Shown: in pieces, positions 8,210-19,245 of the stretch
Numbering within the stretch: the first letter of the stretch is position 1
Layout of the letters: each line of letters begins with the position of its first letter
Origin: Bauldia sp.
GTDB taxonomy: Bacteria; Pseudomonadota; Alphaproteobacteria; Rhizobiales; Kaistiaceae
Length of the DNA stretch: 64,000 bases
Direction of reading: 5' to 3'
Assembly: GCA_037200845.1 (NCBI GenBank)
Contig: JBBCGQ010000001.1
Location: 2,678,237-2,742,236, forward strand
Notes under the pieces: generated by a model
Told to the model about the DNA's origin: nothing
What the model saw: only the letters and a program-made list of their open reading frames with translations
Database searches by the model: none
Translations under genes and position numbers: made by a program

Positions 8210-9439
8210 CTATTGCTGCGCTGCGATCATCTGCTGCAGCCGCGCCCTGAGCGCCGCCTCGTCCGGCGCGAAATCCTGCTCGATCCACCACGCCTCCACG
8301 GCGCGGAGCAGCGTGCCGATCGCGGGGCCGCGCGGCACGTCGGTGACGTCGCGGCCGCCGAGCGGGAACACCGGCGCCTTCCACCGGTCGGGCAGATGAT
8401 AGAGCTGCTTCCACACCGAGCCTTCCGGCGTCACGCTCCAGGCGAAACCCTGGAACACGCCGTCCCGGAAGGCTTCCTCGCCGAGCCGGTAGAGCGCGCG
8501 GCGCTCCGCGCGCGCATCGGGAAACGGCGTGAACGAGCGGGCGGCGGCGAGCGTCGCCGTCATGCGGTCGCGCTCGAGGTTGGAAAGGCGCAGCCGCTCG
8601 GTCAGGCGCAGCGCGTCTTCCTCCACGCGGCAGCCGAGCGCCGTCAGCCGCGTTGCCGGCGCGACCTCAGCCTTCGCCGCGGTCGATGCCCGCACCATCT
8701 TGCCGAACGGCGCGAGATAGGCGACGCCGCCGAAGACGACGCCGAGAATGCCCGACTCCTGCATCAGCGTCGCGACCTCGACGGCGCGCGGCGCGATCAC
8801 GATCTTGCGCATCTCCTGCCCGATGCGCTCGGCCGAGAGATCGCGGATGTCGTTGCGCGCGCGGATCGCGGCCGACAGGGCAGCCGGGTCGATGGCGCCC
8901 TCGCCGTATTCGGCATGGAAACGGAACAGCCGCAGGATGCGCAGGCGATCCTCGGCGATGCGCTGCGCCGGATCGCCGATGAAGCGGATGCGCCGCGCGC
9001 CGATGTCGGCGAGGCCGCCGACCGGATCGTGGACAGTGCCGTCCCTGTCGACCGACAGCGCGTTGACCGTGAAATCGCGGCGCATCGCGTCGGCTGTCCA
9101 GTCGCGCCCGAAGCGGACGACGGCGTGGCGCCCGTCGGTGGCGATGTCCTCGCGCAGCGTCGTCACCTCGTACGGGTGTCCGTCCATCACCAGCGTGACG
9201 GTGCCGTGGTCGATGCCGGTCGGCACGACCTTGATGCCGGCCGCGGTTGCCTGCGCCGTCACCTTGTCGGGCGTCGCCGTCGTGCCGAAATCGATATCGC
9301 GGATCGGCACGCCGAGCAGCGCGTTGCGCACCGCGCCGCCGATGATGCGCGTCTCCTCGCCGTTCAACAGCGCGAAGATTTTCTGCACGTCCCCGCGCCG
9401 GAACCACGCCTCGCCGGAAAGATTGGGCAGCGCGTCCAT
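8210..9439 (-). CDS. CCA tRNA nucleotidyltransferase / poly(A) polymerase family
   Basis: This 409-residue class II nucleotidyltransferase is predicted to add CCA to tRNA 3' ends. The head domain has IIGGAVRNALLG, RDIDFGT (metal-binding DxD) and RRDFTVNAL, followed by the RNA-binding neck GGLADIGARRIRFIGDP and EDRLRILRLFRFHAEY. In Alphaproteobacteria this family is normally the CCA-adding enzyme, though some members are poly(A) polymerases. The start is the ATG overlapping by one base the stop of the DUF6111 gene upstream. It is the last gene of a tight three-gene set with DUF6111 and a Nudix hydrolase. Confidence 0.9.
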   Translation of the reverse strand: MDALPNLSGEAWFRRGDVQKIFALLNGEETRIIGGAVRNALLGVPIRDIDFGTTATPDKVTAQATAAGIKVVPTGIDHGTVTLVMDGHPYEVTTLREDIATDGRHAVVRFGRDWTADAMRRDFTVNALSVDRDGTVHDPVGGLADIGARRIRFIGDPAQRIAEDRLRILRLFRFHAEYGEGAIDPAALSAAIRARNDIRDLSAERIGQEMRKIVIAPRAVEVATLMQESGILGVVFGGVAYLAPFGKMVRASTAAKAEVAPATRLTALGCRVEEDALRLTERLRLSNLERDRMTATLAAARSFTPFPDARAERRALYRLGEEAFRDGVFQGFAWSVTPEGSVWKQLYHLPDRWKAPVFPLGGRDVTDVPRGPAIGTLLRAVEAWWIEQDFAPDEAALRARLQQMIAAQQ

Positions 9440-9720
9440 CACGGCGTCGCGGGCGGCGGCTCGAAATGGCCGGGGATGATCTTGCCGTTTTCCAGGTGCG
9501 CCGGGACGTAGACCCCGCCCGGCGGATCGGAATCGAGATGGACGAAGGCGACGAGGATCGCGATGACCAGCACGGCGCCGGCAAGCGCCAGGTAGCCGAT
9601 GGTGCGGATTTCCCAGTCCGCCGCCTGGGTCAGCGTGCGCTGCGTCACGATCAGCCACAGCGCATAGGCCGCGAACGGCAGCAGGAAGAAGACCGCGTCG
9701 AAGGCGACGAACCGCAGCAT
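9439..9720 (-). CDS. DUF6111 family small membrane protein
   Basis: This 93-residue protein has two membrane segments (about residues 7-22 and 40-60) and a short C-terminal tail rich in Pro and Gly. It matches the DUF6111 family, known from Hyphomicrobiales in this neighbourhood; no function is known. The start at 9720 shares bases with the stop of the Nudix gene upstream, and its stop overlaps the start of the CCA enzyme, so all three are translationally coupled. Confidence 0.8.
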   Translation of the reverse strand: MLRFVAFDAVFFLLPFAAYALWLIVTQRTLTQAADWEIRTIGYLALAGAVLVIAILVAFVHLDSDPPGGVYVPAHLENGKIIPGHFEPPPATP

Positions 9721-10337
9721 CAGCCGTAGACCTGCTCGTAGAGCCCGCGGATGATTCCCGCGGAAACGCCCCAAATATAGCGTTCCGCGAAGGGTATCTC
9801 ATAAAACCAGCGTTCCCGCCCGTAGAAGCTGCGGGAAGCGCGACGATGGTTAGCCGGGTTCATCAGGAAGGCCAGCGGCACCTCGAAGACATCGGCGACC
9901 TCGTCCGGGTTGGGCGCCAGCACATAGCCGACCTCGACCCGCGCCAGCACCGGCACGATGCGGAAGCCCGTGCGGCTGAGATACGGCGGCAGCGTGCCGA
10001 CCACCGAAATGAGGTCGCGACCAAGCCCGATCTCCTCCTCCGTCTCGCGCAGCGCCGCCGCGACCGGCGAGGCATCCTCGGCGTCGATCTTGCCGCCCGG
10101 AAACGCGATCTGCCCCGCGTGGTTCGGCAGATGCTCCGTCCGCAGCGTCATTATCACCGTCGCCTCCGGCTCCCGCGCCACCACCGGGATCAGCACCGCG
10201 GCATCGCGATAGGTCGCCGGGACGCCGGTGAGGTCCGGGTTCAGCACGTGGTCGCCGCCCGCTTCCCCCGTCCGCGCCAGCGCGCGCGATGCGGCGGCGA
10301 AGAACGTCGCGGGGGCGAAGGGAGTGGCCTCGGTCAC
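9720..10337 (-). CDS. Nudix hydrolase, CoA pyrophosphatase (NudL-like)
   Basis: This 205-residue Nudix enzyme carries the UPF0035 signature MTLRTEHLPNHAGQIAFPGG followed by the Nudix box (GKIDAEDASPVAAALRE then TEEEIGL). The first Glu position of the box is Asp, as is usual in this CoA pyrophosphatase subgroup. It is predicted to cleave CoA or its derivatives to 4'-phosphopantetheine and 3',5'-ADP. The gene leads the operon with DUF6111 and the CCA enzyme and is divergent from the MoxR operon. The physiological substrate is inferred from the family. Confidence 0.88.
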   Translation of the reverse strand: MTEATPFAPATFFAAASRALARTGEAGGDHVLNPDLTGVPATYRDAAVLIPVVAREPEATVIMTLRTEHLPNHAGQIAFPGGKIDAEDASPVAAALRETEEEIGLGRDLISVVGTLPPYLSRTGFRIVPVLARVEVGYVLAPNPDEVADVFEVPLAFLMNPANHRRASRSFYGRERWFYEIPFAERYIWGVSAGIIRGLYEQVYG

Positions 10338-10570
10338 GTCGCCGCTTTCACTTTGCGGTGAAGCCGGCGCGTACGATGTCGCAAACCATTGGCACGGCCA
10401 CGCTTTCGCCTCGCTTCCTGCTTGTTATCGATATCCTCGGGTCTAATGCCCAAGCGTCTGCAATCCCCTATTGCGCTGCAAACGCCCATGCAACAATCCC
10501 CAAGGTCGCCCGCGAGTCCGGAAGAGGCCGATGGCCTCGGCTGGCGGAGCCCGAAGACGAGGTCGGATAT

Positions 10571-11581
10571 ATGAGCGCCATCAATACCGCCACACCCCCG
10601 GACATGGACCGCATCATCGCCGAGACCGACGCCGCGGTCGGCAAGATCCGCGCCGCCCGCGCCGCCATCGGCAAGGTGATCTACGGCCAGGAGTCGGTGG
10701 TCGAGCGGACGATGGTGACCATCCTCGCCGGCGGCCACGGCCTGCTCATCGGCGTTCCCGGCCTTGCCAAGACCAAGCTGGTCGAGACGTTGGGCACGGT
10801 TTTCGGCCTGACCGCCCGCCGCATCCAGTTCACGCCCGACCTGATGCCTTCCGACATCATCGGCTCGGAGGTGATGGACCAGGCGAACGACGGCCACCGC
10901 GCCTTCCGCTTCCTGCCCGGCCCCGTGTTCGCGCAATTGCTGATGGCCGACGAAATCAACCGCGCCTCGCCACGCACGCAGTCCGCCCTGCTCCAGTCGA
11001 TGCAGGAGTATCATGTGACCGTCGCCGGCGCCCGCCACGACCTGCCGGCGCCGTTCCACGTGCTGGCGACCCAGAACCCGCTGGAGCAGGAGGGCACTTA
11101 CCCCCTGCCCGAAGCCCAGTTGGACCGCTTTTTGCTCCAGATCGACGTGCTCTATCCGGACCGGACCGCCGAGCGGCGGATGCTTTTCGAGACGACCGGC
11201 GCGACCGAGGCGCATGCCGAGGCGGTGCTCGATGCGGTCACACTGCGCGGCATCCAGCAGCTCGTCCGCCGCATGCCGGTTGGCGAAAGCGTCGTCGAGG
11301 CGATCCTCGATCTCGTCCGCTCCGCCCGCCCCGACGGCGCCCCCAACCCGAAGCTCGCCTCCGCCATCGCCTGGGGCCCCGGACCGCGCGCCAGTCAGGC
11401 GCTGATGCTCGCCGCCCGCGCCCGCGCGCTGATCGATGGACGCTACGCGCCGTCTCTGGACGATGTCGCGGCGCTGGCCGAACCGGTGCTCCAGCACCGC
11501 ATGGCGCTCTCCTTCTCCGCCCGCGCCGACGGCCTGACCGTCCGCGACGTGATCGCCGAGCTCAAGCAGAAGATCGGATAG
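10571..11581 (+). CDS. MoxR-family AAA+ ATPase
   Basis: This 336-residue cytoplasmic AAA+ ATPase has Walker A GVPGLAKTKL (MoxR-type), Walker B LLMADEINRA, sensor 1 LATQNPLEQEGTYPLPEAQ, and a C-terminal lid with the usual HRMALSFSARADG segment. MoxR proteins act as chaperones for the assembly or activation of partner complexes, generally with VWA/DUF58 proteins. It is followed 10 bases later by a DUF58 gene and then two large membrane proteins. Upstream in-frame codons exist, but 10571 fits the family N-terminus. Confidence 0.93.
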   Translation: MSAINTATPPDMDRIIAETDAAVGKIRAARAAIGKVIYGQESVVERTMVTILAGGHGLLIGVPGLAKTKLVETLGTVFGLTARRIQFTPDLMPSDIIGSEVMDQANDGHRAFRFLPGPVFAQLLMADEINRASPRTQSALLQSMQEYHVTVAGARHDLPAPFHVLATQNPLEQEGTYPLPEAQLDRFLLQIDVLYPDRTAERRMLFETTGATEAHAEAVLDAVTLRGIQQLVRRMPVGESVVEAILDLVRSARPDGAPNPKLASAIAWGPGPRASQALMLAARARALIDGRYAPSLDDVAALAEPVLQHRMALSFSARADGLTVRDVIAELKQKIG

Positions 11582-11591
11582 CGCCCCCACG

Positions 11592-12494
11592 ATGGACCGC
11601 GCCGCCCTCGCGCCACTGACGGAGGCCAAAGGCATCGCCGACGCGATGCCCGAGATGCTGATCGAGGCGCGGCGCGTGGCGAACGTGGTGCTGGCGGGAT
11701 GGCACGGCCGCCGCTCGCCAGGCCGCGGCGAGACGTTCTGGCAGTTCCGTCCCTTCGTCACCGGCGAGGCCGCAGCATCGATCGACTGGCGCCGCTCCGC
11801 CCGCGACGAGCACCTGTTCGTCCGCGAGATGGAATGGGAAGCAGTGCACACACTCTGGCTCTGGCCCGACCTGTCGCCGTCGATGGAGTTCCGCTCGCGC
11901 CTGGCGCCGGTGAGCAAGCGCCAGCGCGCCACGGTGCTGACGCTGGCGCTGGCCGAGCTGCTGGCCAATGCCGGCGAACGCATCGGCCTGCTCGGCGCCT
12001 CCGACCCGATCATGGCGCGGAACGCCGCCGAGCGCGTTGCGGCACTCCTGCCGCGCGCCGGCGACGCCGGCCTGAAGCCCAGCGCCAGCGCGCTCCGCCG
12101 CTTCTCCGACGTCGTGCTGTTCGGCGATTTTCTCGATCCGATCGCCGAGATCGACGCGATGCTGGACGCGATCCTGAGGACAGGCGCCCGCGCCCACATC
12201 GTGCAGATCACCGACCCGATCGAGGAAACCTTCCCTTACGCCGGCCGCACCGAGTTCGTCGATCCGGAAACCGGCGCCCGCCACGTCGTCTCGCGCGCCG
12301 AACAGTACCGCGAGGACTACCAGCGCCGTCTCGCCGCGCTCCGCGAGCATCTGCGCACGCTGACGCGCCGCCTCGACTGGACGTTCCTCGTCCACCGCAC
12401 CGACAAGCCGGCGACGGAGCCGCTGCTGGCGCTGCACGCGCGCCTCGCCGACCGCTCGCACAGCCTTGGCATGCATGTGGGACGCGCCGCATGA
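11592..12494 (+). CDS. DUF58 domain-containing protein
   Basis: This 300-residue protein has the DUF58 core near residues 40-90: GRGETFWQFRPF, then DWRRSARDEHLFVREMEWE. The second half resembles a von Willebrand A-like fold. DUF58 proteins are the usual partners of MoxR ATPases. No signal peptide or membrane segment is seen, so it is probably cytoplasmic. Its stop overlaps the start of the 930-residue membrane protein (ATGA at 12491). The function of the complex is unknown. Confidence 0.88.
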   Translation: MDRAALAPLTEAKGIADAMPEMLIEARRVANVVLAGWHGRRSPGRGETFWQFRPFVTGEAAASIDWRRSARDEHLFVREMEWEAVHTLWLWPDLSPSMEFRSRLAPVSKRQRATVLTLALAELLANAGERIGLLGASDPIMARNAAERVAALLPRAGDAGLKPSASALRRFSDVVLFGDFLDPIAEIDAMLDAILRTGARAHIVQITDPIEETFPYAGRTEFVDPETGARHVVSRAEQYREDYQRRLAALREHLRTLTRRLDWTFLVHRTDKPATEPLLALHARLADRSHSLGMHVGRAA

Positions 12495-15283
12495 TCGGCG
12501 CCTTTGCCTTCGCCAATGCCGGGATGCTGCTAGCGCTCGCCGTGCTGCCGGTCATCTGGTATTTCCTGCGCCTGATGCCGCCGAAGCCGCGGCTGGAGCA
12601 ATTCCCGCCGACGCGGCTGCTGCTCGAGATCGCGCAGAAGGAAGAGCAGCCGGCGCGGAGCCCCTGGTGGCTGACCGCGCTCCGTCTGCTGCTCGCCGCC
12701 GCCGTCATCTTCGCGCTCGCCGGCCCGGTGTTCAAACCGACCGGCGAGGTTGCGCCCGGCGCCGGCCCCTTGCTGCTCGTCGTCGATAACGGCTGGGCCT
12801 CGGCGCCGCAGTGGCCCTCGATGCTGGCGACGGCGCACCGCGTCGTCGATCTCGCCACCGAGCAGAACCGGCCGATCGCGCTTCTCGCCACCGCCGAACC
12901 CGCCAACCAGAATCTCGCGCCGAGCGACGGCGCCGAGATCGGCCGCCGCCTCGATGCGCTGGCACCGCGACCGTGGTCGCCGGACTACGCCGCGCTCACC
13001 CCCGCGCTTGGCGTGGCAACCAGGACGACCGCTTTCGGCGGCACCGCCTGGCTTTCCGACGGTCTCGGCGGCGACGCCGTCACCGCGTTCGGCGCGGCGC
13101 TCGGGGCCGACGTCAACGGCCCGCTGCTCGCCTACACCGACACCGCGACCGACCTGTTCGCGCTGAAGCCAGCCGTCGGCGATGCCGATGCGCTGACCGT
13201 GCCGGTCATCCGCCGCAACCCGGCCGAGGCGGCCGGCGGCCTGGTGCGCGCCACCGACATCCGCGGCCGCGTCATCGGCGAGCAGCCGTTCGCATTCGCC
13301 GCCGGCAAGGCATCCGCCGACGCGAAGTTCACGCTGCCGGTCGAACTGCGCAACGACATCGTGCGGCTTGAGGTGACCGGCACCAGCACCGCGGGCGCGG
13401 TGCAGCTCCTCGACGACCGCTGGCGCCGGCGCCAGGTCGGGCTGCTATCCGGCGCCTCGGTCGAGGCGGCGCAGCCGCTGCTCTCGCCGCTCTACTACAT
13501 CTCGCGCGCCGTGCAGCCCTTCGCCGACGTGCGCGAGCCGCGCGACGCCAACGCCGACGTCGCCATCCCCGAACTGATCAACGGCGGCGCGTCGGTCATC
13601 GTCATGGCCGACATCGGCAACCTCGCCACCGACGCCGAGGACGCGGTCGAGAAATGGGTGCAGAACGGCGGCACGCTGGTGCGCTTCGCCGGCCCGCGCC
13701 TCGCCGCCGCGACCGACAAGCTGATCCCGGTGACGCTGCGCCACGGCGACCGCGTTCTGGGCGGCACGCTCTCGTGGCAGACGCCGCAGCCGCTCGCCTC
13801 CTTCAGCGACAAGAGTCCGTTCGCCGGACTGGCGGTGCCCGACGACGTGCTGGTGCGCCGGCAGGTGCTGGCCGAGCCGGATGGCGCGCTCTCCGACCGC
13901 ACGTGGGCGGCTCTCGCCGACGGCACGCCGCTGGTGACGGCCGCGAAGACAGGCAAGGGCTGGCTGGTGCTTTTCCACGTCACCGCCGATACGAGCTGGT
14001 CGAACCTGCCGCTTTCCGGCACCTTCGTCGATATGTTGAGGCGAATCATCGCCTTCTCGGCCAACGCCGGCAACGGCGCCGACACCGCGTCCGCGCCGCT
14101 GCCTGCCTACCGGCTGCTCGACGGCGCCGGCCACTTCGCCGCGCCGACGGCCGACGCAGAGCCGCTCAGCGGCGACATCGCCAAGGTCACGGTCAACCTG
14201 CAGCATCCGCCCGGCCTCTACGGCTCCGAGGACGGCTTCCGCGCGCTGAACCTTCTCGGCGACGACGCGACGCTGGCGCCCTTCGCGCTGCCGTCGAGCG
14301 GCACGACGACGGTCCGCAACTATCCGACCGCGGCACCGACGATCCTGTCGCCGTGGCTGATTGCGCTCGCCGCCGGCCTGCTCGGCCTCGACGCGCTGGC
14401 GGTGCTGTGGCTGAACGGCGGCTTCCGCTGGCGCCCGCGCCGCGCCGCCGCCACGACCGCGGCAATCATGCTCGCCGCGCTGGCGCTGTTCGCCGGCAGC
14501 GGCCGCACCAACGCCGACGAGGCGAGCGACGCCTTCGCCCTGTCGGCGATGGACAAGACGCACCTCGCCTACATCATCACCGGCGACGCGCAGGTCGACG
14601 AGACCAGCCGCGCCGGCCTCCTCGGCCTCTCCGACGAGTTGGCGGCGCGCACCGCGCTCGAGCCGGGCGACCCGATCGGCATCGACCCGGCGAAGGACGA
14701 ACTGGCGTTCTTCCCGCTGATCTACTGGCCGGTCGTGCCGACCGTTGCCGCACCGCCGCCGGCGACGATGGCCAAGATCGATGCCTACATGCGCCAGGGC
14801 GGCTCGGTGCTGTTCGACACGCGCGACCAGCTCGAGCGCTCGATCTCGGTCAACAGCTTCGGCGGCACGCCCGCCGCCGATCGCCTGCGCGATATCCTGT
14901 CGAGCCTCGACGTGCCGCCGCTCGAGCCGGTGCCGGCGGACCACGTGCTGACCAAGGCGTTCTACCTGCTCAACGACTTTCCCGGCCGCTACGCCGGCGG
15001 CCCGCTCTGGGTGCAGACCACCGACACCTCCGACGAGCGCAGCGACCGCCCGGCGCAGGCTGGCGACGGCGTCTCGACCATCCTCATCACCGAGAACGAT
15101 TTCGCCGGCGCCTGGGCCGTCGATGCCGATCGCACCTTCCTCTACCCGACGGTGCCCTCCGACCCGATGCAGCGCGAGATGGCCTACCGCACCGGCATCA
15201 ACATCGTGATGTACACGCTGACCGGCAACTACAAGGCCGATCAGGTGCACGTGCCCGCGCTGCTCGAGCGGCTGGGGCAATGA
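12491..15283 (+). CDS. Large membrane protein with BatA-like N-terminus and DUF4159 C-terminus
   Basis: This 930-residue protein has two membrane helices at the N-terminus (about 4-24 and 57-78), with the PPKPRLEQFPPTRLL motif of the aerotolerance-regulator N-terminal domain between them. A long periplasmic region with VWA- and glutamine-amidotransferase-like segments follows. Two more helices (about 617-640 and 655-672) precede a DUF4159 domain (HLAYIITGD...GGSVLFDTRD). It is coupled to DUF58 upstream. In Bat-type systems such proteins sit in the inner membrane and are acted on by MoxR. Biochemical function is unknown. A palindromic repeat separates it from the next gene of the set. Confidence 0.85.
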   Translation: MIGAFAFANAGMLLALAVLPVIWYFLRLMPPKPRLEQFPPTRLLLEIAQKEEQPARSPWWLTALRLLLAAAVIFALAGPVFKPTGEVAPGAGPLLLVVDNGWASAPQWPSMLATAHRVVDLATEQNRPIALLATAEPANQNLAPSDGAEIGRRLDALAPRPWSPDYAALTPALGVATRTTAFGGTAWLSDGLGGDAVTAFGAALGADVNGPLLAYTDTATDLFALKPAVGDADALTVPVIRRNPAEAAGGLVRATDIRGRVIGEQPFAFAAGKASADAKFTLPVELRNDIVRLEVTGTSTAGAVQLLDDRWRRRQVGLLSGASVEAAQPLLSPLYYISRAVQPFADVREPRDANADVAIPELINGGASVIVMADIGNLATDAEDAVEKWVQNGGTLVRFAGPRLAAATDKLIPVTLRHGDRVLGGTLSWQTPQPLASFSDKSPFAGLAVPDDVLVRRQVLAEPDGALSDRTWAALADGTPLVTAAKTGKGWLVLFHVTADTSWSNLPLSGTFVDMLRRIIAFSANAGNGADTASAPLPAYRLLDGAGHFAAPTADAEPLSGDIAKVTVNLQHPPGLYGSEDGFRALNLLGDDATLAPFALPSSGTTTVRNYPTAAPTILSPWLIALAAGLLGLDALAVLWLNGGFRWRPRRAAATTAAIMLAALALFAGSGRTNADEASDAFALSAMDKTHLAYIITGDAQVDETSRAGLLGLSDELAARTALEPGDPIGIDPAKDELAFFPLIYWPVVPTVAAPPPATMAKIDAYMRQGGSVLFDTRDQLERSISVNSFGGTPAADRLRDILSSLDVPPLEPVPADHVLTKAFYLLNDFPGRYAGGPLWVQTTDTSDERSDRPAQAGDGVSTILITENDFAGAWAVDADRTFLYPTVPSDPMQREMAYRTGINIVMYTLTGNYKADQVHVPALLERLGQ

Positions 15284-15312
15284 CGCGCGCCGCGGCGGTC
15301 CATCCCCTCCCA

Positions 15313-15409
15313 TGTCGTTCCCGCGAAGGCGGGAACCCAGTACACGCCGGCAGCGCGTTTCAATCGTCGGTCCTGCGTTTACTGGATCCCCGCCTTCGCG
15401 GGGATGACA
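15313..15409. repeat. Inverted repeat, second copy of the 5188-5310 family, within an operon
   Basis: The arms TGTCGTTCCCGCG...GGGAACCCAGTA and TACTGGATCCCCGC...GGGGATGACA are inverted. It sits between the DUF4159 gene and the 701-residue gene, leaving the ribosome site of the latter (GAGAGGAGG) at its right edge. Confidence 0.8.
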
Positions 15410-15425
15410 ACGAGAGGAGGAGCGG

Positions 15426-17531
15426 ATGAACTGGTCCGTCTCCTTCGCCCCGCTCGTTCCGCTGCCCGTGCTGATCGCCATCGCGGTCGTCGCCGCGTTG
15501 CTGATCCTGCCCGGCATCTTCCGCCGCATGCGCGGCGCCTGGCTGCGGGTCGCGGCGGGCGTCGCGCTGCTGCTGGCGCTCGCCAATCCCGTGCTGCTCA
15601 ACGAGGACCGCGAGCCGCTGTCGACGGTCGTGGCGCTGGTGGTGGACAAGAGCGCCAGCCAGTCGCTCGACGGGCGCGACAAGGTCACGGCCGAGGCCGA
15701 GGCGCAGCTCAAGGATCGCCTGTCCCAGTTCCACGGCATCGAGGTGCGCACGGTCGAGGCCGGCGGCAACCAGGGCGGCCAGCCGGTGGACGGTACGACG
15801 CTGTTCGGCCCGCTCGCCACCGCGCTCGCCGACGTGCCGCCCGAGCGCGTCGGTGCCACCATCATGCTGACCGACGGCCAGGTGCACGACATCCCGGCGA
15901 ACGCCTCGGGCCTGCCGGCGGCGCCGCTCCACGTCCTGCTATCCGGCCACGAGGGCGAGCGCGACCGGCGCATCGTCATCGACCAGGCGCCGCGCTTCGG
16001 CATCGTCAACGAGAAGCAGACCGTCAAATTCCGCGTGCTCGACGATGGCGCCACCGGGCCCGAGGCGCCGGTGCGCGTGACGATCACCCGCGACGGCGAT
16101 CCGCTGTCGGTCGAGACCGTGACGCCCGGCGCGCCGTCGGAGCTGACCGTCGACATCCCGCACGGCGGCCAGAACATCCTCGAGTTCGAGGCCGAGCCGC
16201 TCACCGGCGAGCTGACGCCGGTCAACAACCGCGCCGCGGTCGAGATCGAAGGCATCCGCGAGAACCTGCGCGTGCTGCTCGTCTCCGGCGAGCCGCATGC
16301 CGGCGAGCGCACGTGGCGCAACCTCCTGAAGTCGGACGCCTCGGTCGACCTCGTCCACTTCACCATCCTGCGCCCGCCGGAGAAGCAGGACGGCACGCCG
16401 ATCAATCAGCTTTCGCTGATCGCCTTTCCGACGCGCGAATTGTTTTCCGAGAAGATCGACCAGTTCGACCTGATCATCTTCGACCGCTACCAGCACCAGG
16501 GCGTGCTGCCCCTGCTCTACTTCGACAACATCGCGCGCTACGTCCGCGACGGCGGTGCGCTGCTCGTCGCGGCCGGGCCGGACTACGCTTCGCAGGGCAG
16601 CCTCTACGACACGCCGCTGGCACCGGTGCTGCCCGTGGCGCCGACCGGCAACATCATCGAGCAGCCGTATTATCCGACGGTAACCAAGGTCGGCGAGCGC
16701 CATCCGGTGACGCGCGGCCTCGACGGCTCGGCGTTCAGCCCGCCGCACTGGGGCCGCTTCTTCCGCCTCATCGACGTCGATAAGCCGCAGGGCAACGTCG
16801 TCATGGACGGCGCCGAGGACAAGCCGCTGCTGATCCTCAATCGCGAAGAGAAGGGCCGCGTCGCGCTGCTGCTCTCCGACAACACCTGGCTGTGGGCGCG
16901 CGGCTACGAAGGCGGCGGCCCGCACGTCGACCTGCTCCGCCGCCTGGCGCACTGGCTGATGAAGGAACCCGACCTCGAGGAGGAGGCGCTGCGCGCTTCC
17001 GCCCGCGCCGGCGGCCTGACCATCGAGCAGCAGACCATGGCCGACACCAGTTCGCCGGTGACGGTGCGCAAGCCTTCCGGCGCGACCTCGACGGTGAACC
17101 TCGCCGCCGCCGAGCCCGGCCTTTGGCGGACGACGATCCCCGCCGACGAGATCGGCCTCTGGCGCGTCGAGCAGGGCGACAAGCGCGCCTTCGCCCACGT
17201 CGGCGCCGCCAACCCGAAGGAATTCATCGACGCGCGCTCGACGGCGGACAAACTGAAGCCGCTGGTCGATGCGACGCACGGGCTGATCACCCGCATGGCC
17301 GATGCATCCGGCAAAGTGACGCTGCCGCGCATCGTGCCGGTGCGCTCGGCGACCGCGACCGCCGGCTCGGACTGGATCGGGATTCGGATGACCGACGCGA
17401 GTGTGCTCAAGGGCATCACGCGCATCCCGCTGTTCACGGGCTTCCTCGGTCTGTTTGGGATTGCGGGATTGTTCGGGCTGCTGGCGCTGGTCGGCCTGCC
17501 GTTCGCGACGTGGATCCGCGAGGGGCGATAG
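15426..17531 (+). CDS. Large membrane protein with glutamine-amidotransferase-like domain (MoxR/DUF58 operon)
   Basis: This 701-residue protein has two N-terminal membrane helices (about 9-32 and 38-56), a long extracytoplasmic part and a C-terminal helix (about 665-695). The first third holds a VWA-like segment (VVALVVDKSASQS, TIMLTDGQ). The middle (VRDGGALLVAAGPDYAS) resembles the class I glutamine-amidotransferase-like fold of BatA/DUF4159 companions; I see no Cys-His catalytic pair. A strong GAGGAG ribosome site precedes it. It completes the MoxR-DUF58-DUF4159 set. Function is unknown; envelope quality control or stress is a family-based guess. Confidence 0.83.
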   Translation: MNWSVSFAPLVPLPVLIAIAVVAALLILPGIFRRMRGAWLRVAAGVALLLALANPVLLNEDREPLSTVVALVVDKSASQSLDGRDKVTAEAEAQLKDRLSQFHGIEVRTVEAGGNQGGQPVDGTTLFGPLATALADVPPERVGATIMLTDGQVHDIPANASGLPAAPLHVLLSGHEGERDRRIVIDQAPRFGIVNEKQTVKFRVLDDGATGPEAPVRVTITRDGDPLSVETVTPGAPSELTVDIPHGGQNILEFEAEPLTGELTPVNNRAAVEIEGIRENLRVLLVSGEPHAGERTWRNLLKSDASVDLVHFTILRPPEKQDGTPINQLSLIAFPTRELFSEKIDQFDLIIFDRYQHQGVLPLLYFDNIARYVRDGGALLVAAGPDYASQGSLYDTPLAPVLPVAPTGNIIEQPYYPTVTKVGERHPVTRGLDGSAFSPPHWGRFFRLIDVDKPQGNVVMDGAEDKPLLILNREEKGRVALLLSDNTWLWARGYEGGGPHVDLLRRLAHWLMKEPDLEEEALRASARAGGLTIEQQTMADTSSPVTVRKPSGATSTVNLAAAEPGLWRTTIPADEIGLWRVEQGDKRAFAHVGAANPKEFIDARSTADKLKPLVDATHGLITRMADASGKVTLPRIVPVRSATATAGSDWIGIRMTDASVLKGITRIPLFTGFLGLFGIAGLFGLLALVGLPFATWIREGR

Positions 17532-17540
17532 AGCGTAGCG

Positions 17541-17652
17541 GTCCTCCCCCGTTTACGGGGGAGGTGGCGGCGCACAGCGCCGACGGAGGGGGCCGCCCCC
17601 TCCACCACCTTCGGCGGTCCCCCTTCCCCGTAAACGGGGGAGGACCACAACA
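17541..17652. repeat. Intergenic palindromic repeat, third copy of the 300-418 family
   Basis: Two CCTCCCCCGTTTACGGGGGAGG modules lie in inverted order around CGGCGCACAGCGCCG and CCACCTTCGGCGG hairpins. It lies between convergent genes. Confidence 0.75.
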
Positions 17653-17660
17653 ACTAGCGC

Positions 17661-17790
17661 TTACCCCCAACCCACCGCCGCTGCGCGGCGGTCCCCCCTC
17701 CCCGCAACGGGGAGGGAAATCTCGCTGCAGCGGCCTACCTTCCCTCCCCCTTGCGGGGAGGGTGCCGAGCGTAGCGAGGCGGGTGGGGGA
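17661..17790. repeat. Intergenic palindromic repeat, CTCCCCGCAACGGGGAG family
   Basis: Two CCCTCCCC hairpins are flanked by arms TTACCCCCAACCCACC and GGCGGGTGGGGGA, related to 8047-8195. Together with 17541-17652 it fills the space between the convergent MoxR operon and the helicase gene. Confidence 0.7.
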
Positions 17791-17808
17791 CCGCCTCGAG
17801 ATTGAAAC

Positions 17809-19245
<1,437 letters not shown>

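Noticed and set aside
13445-16405. Very long open frame on the minus strand opposite the DUF4159 and amidotransferase-like genes
   Set aside because: Its translation is low-complexity Arg/Gly/Ala/Ser-rich with no domain, as expected from the complement of GC-rich coding DNA; the plus-strand genes have clear domains and ribosome sites.
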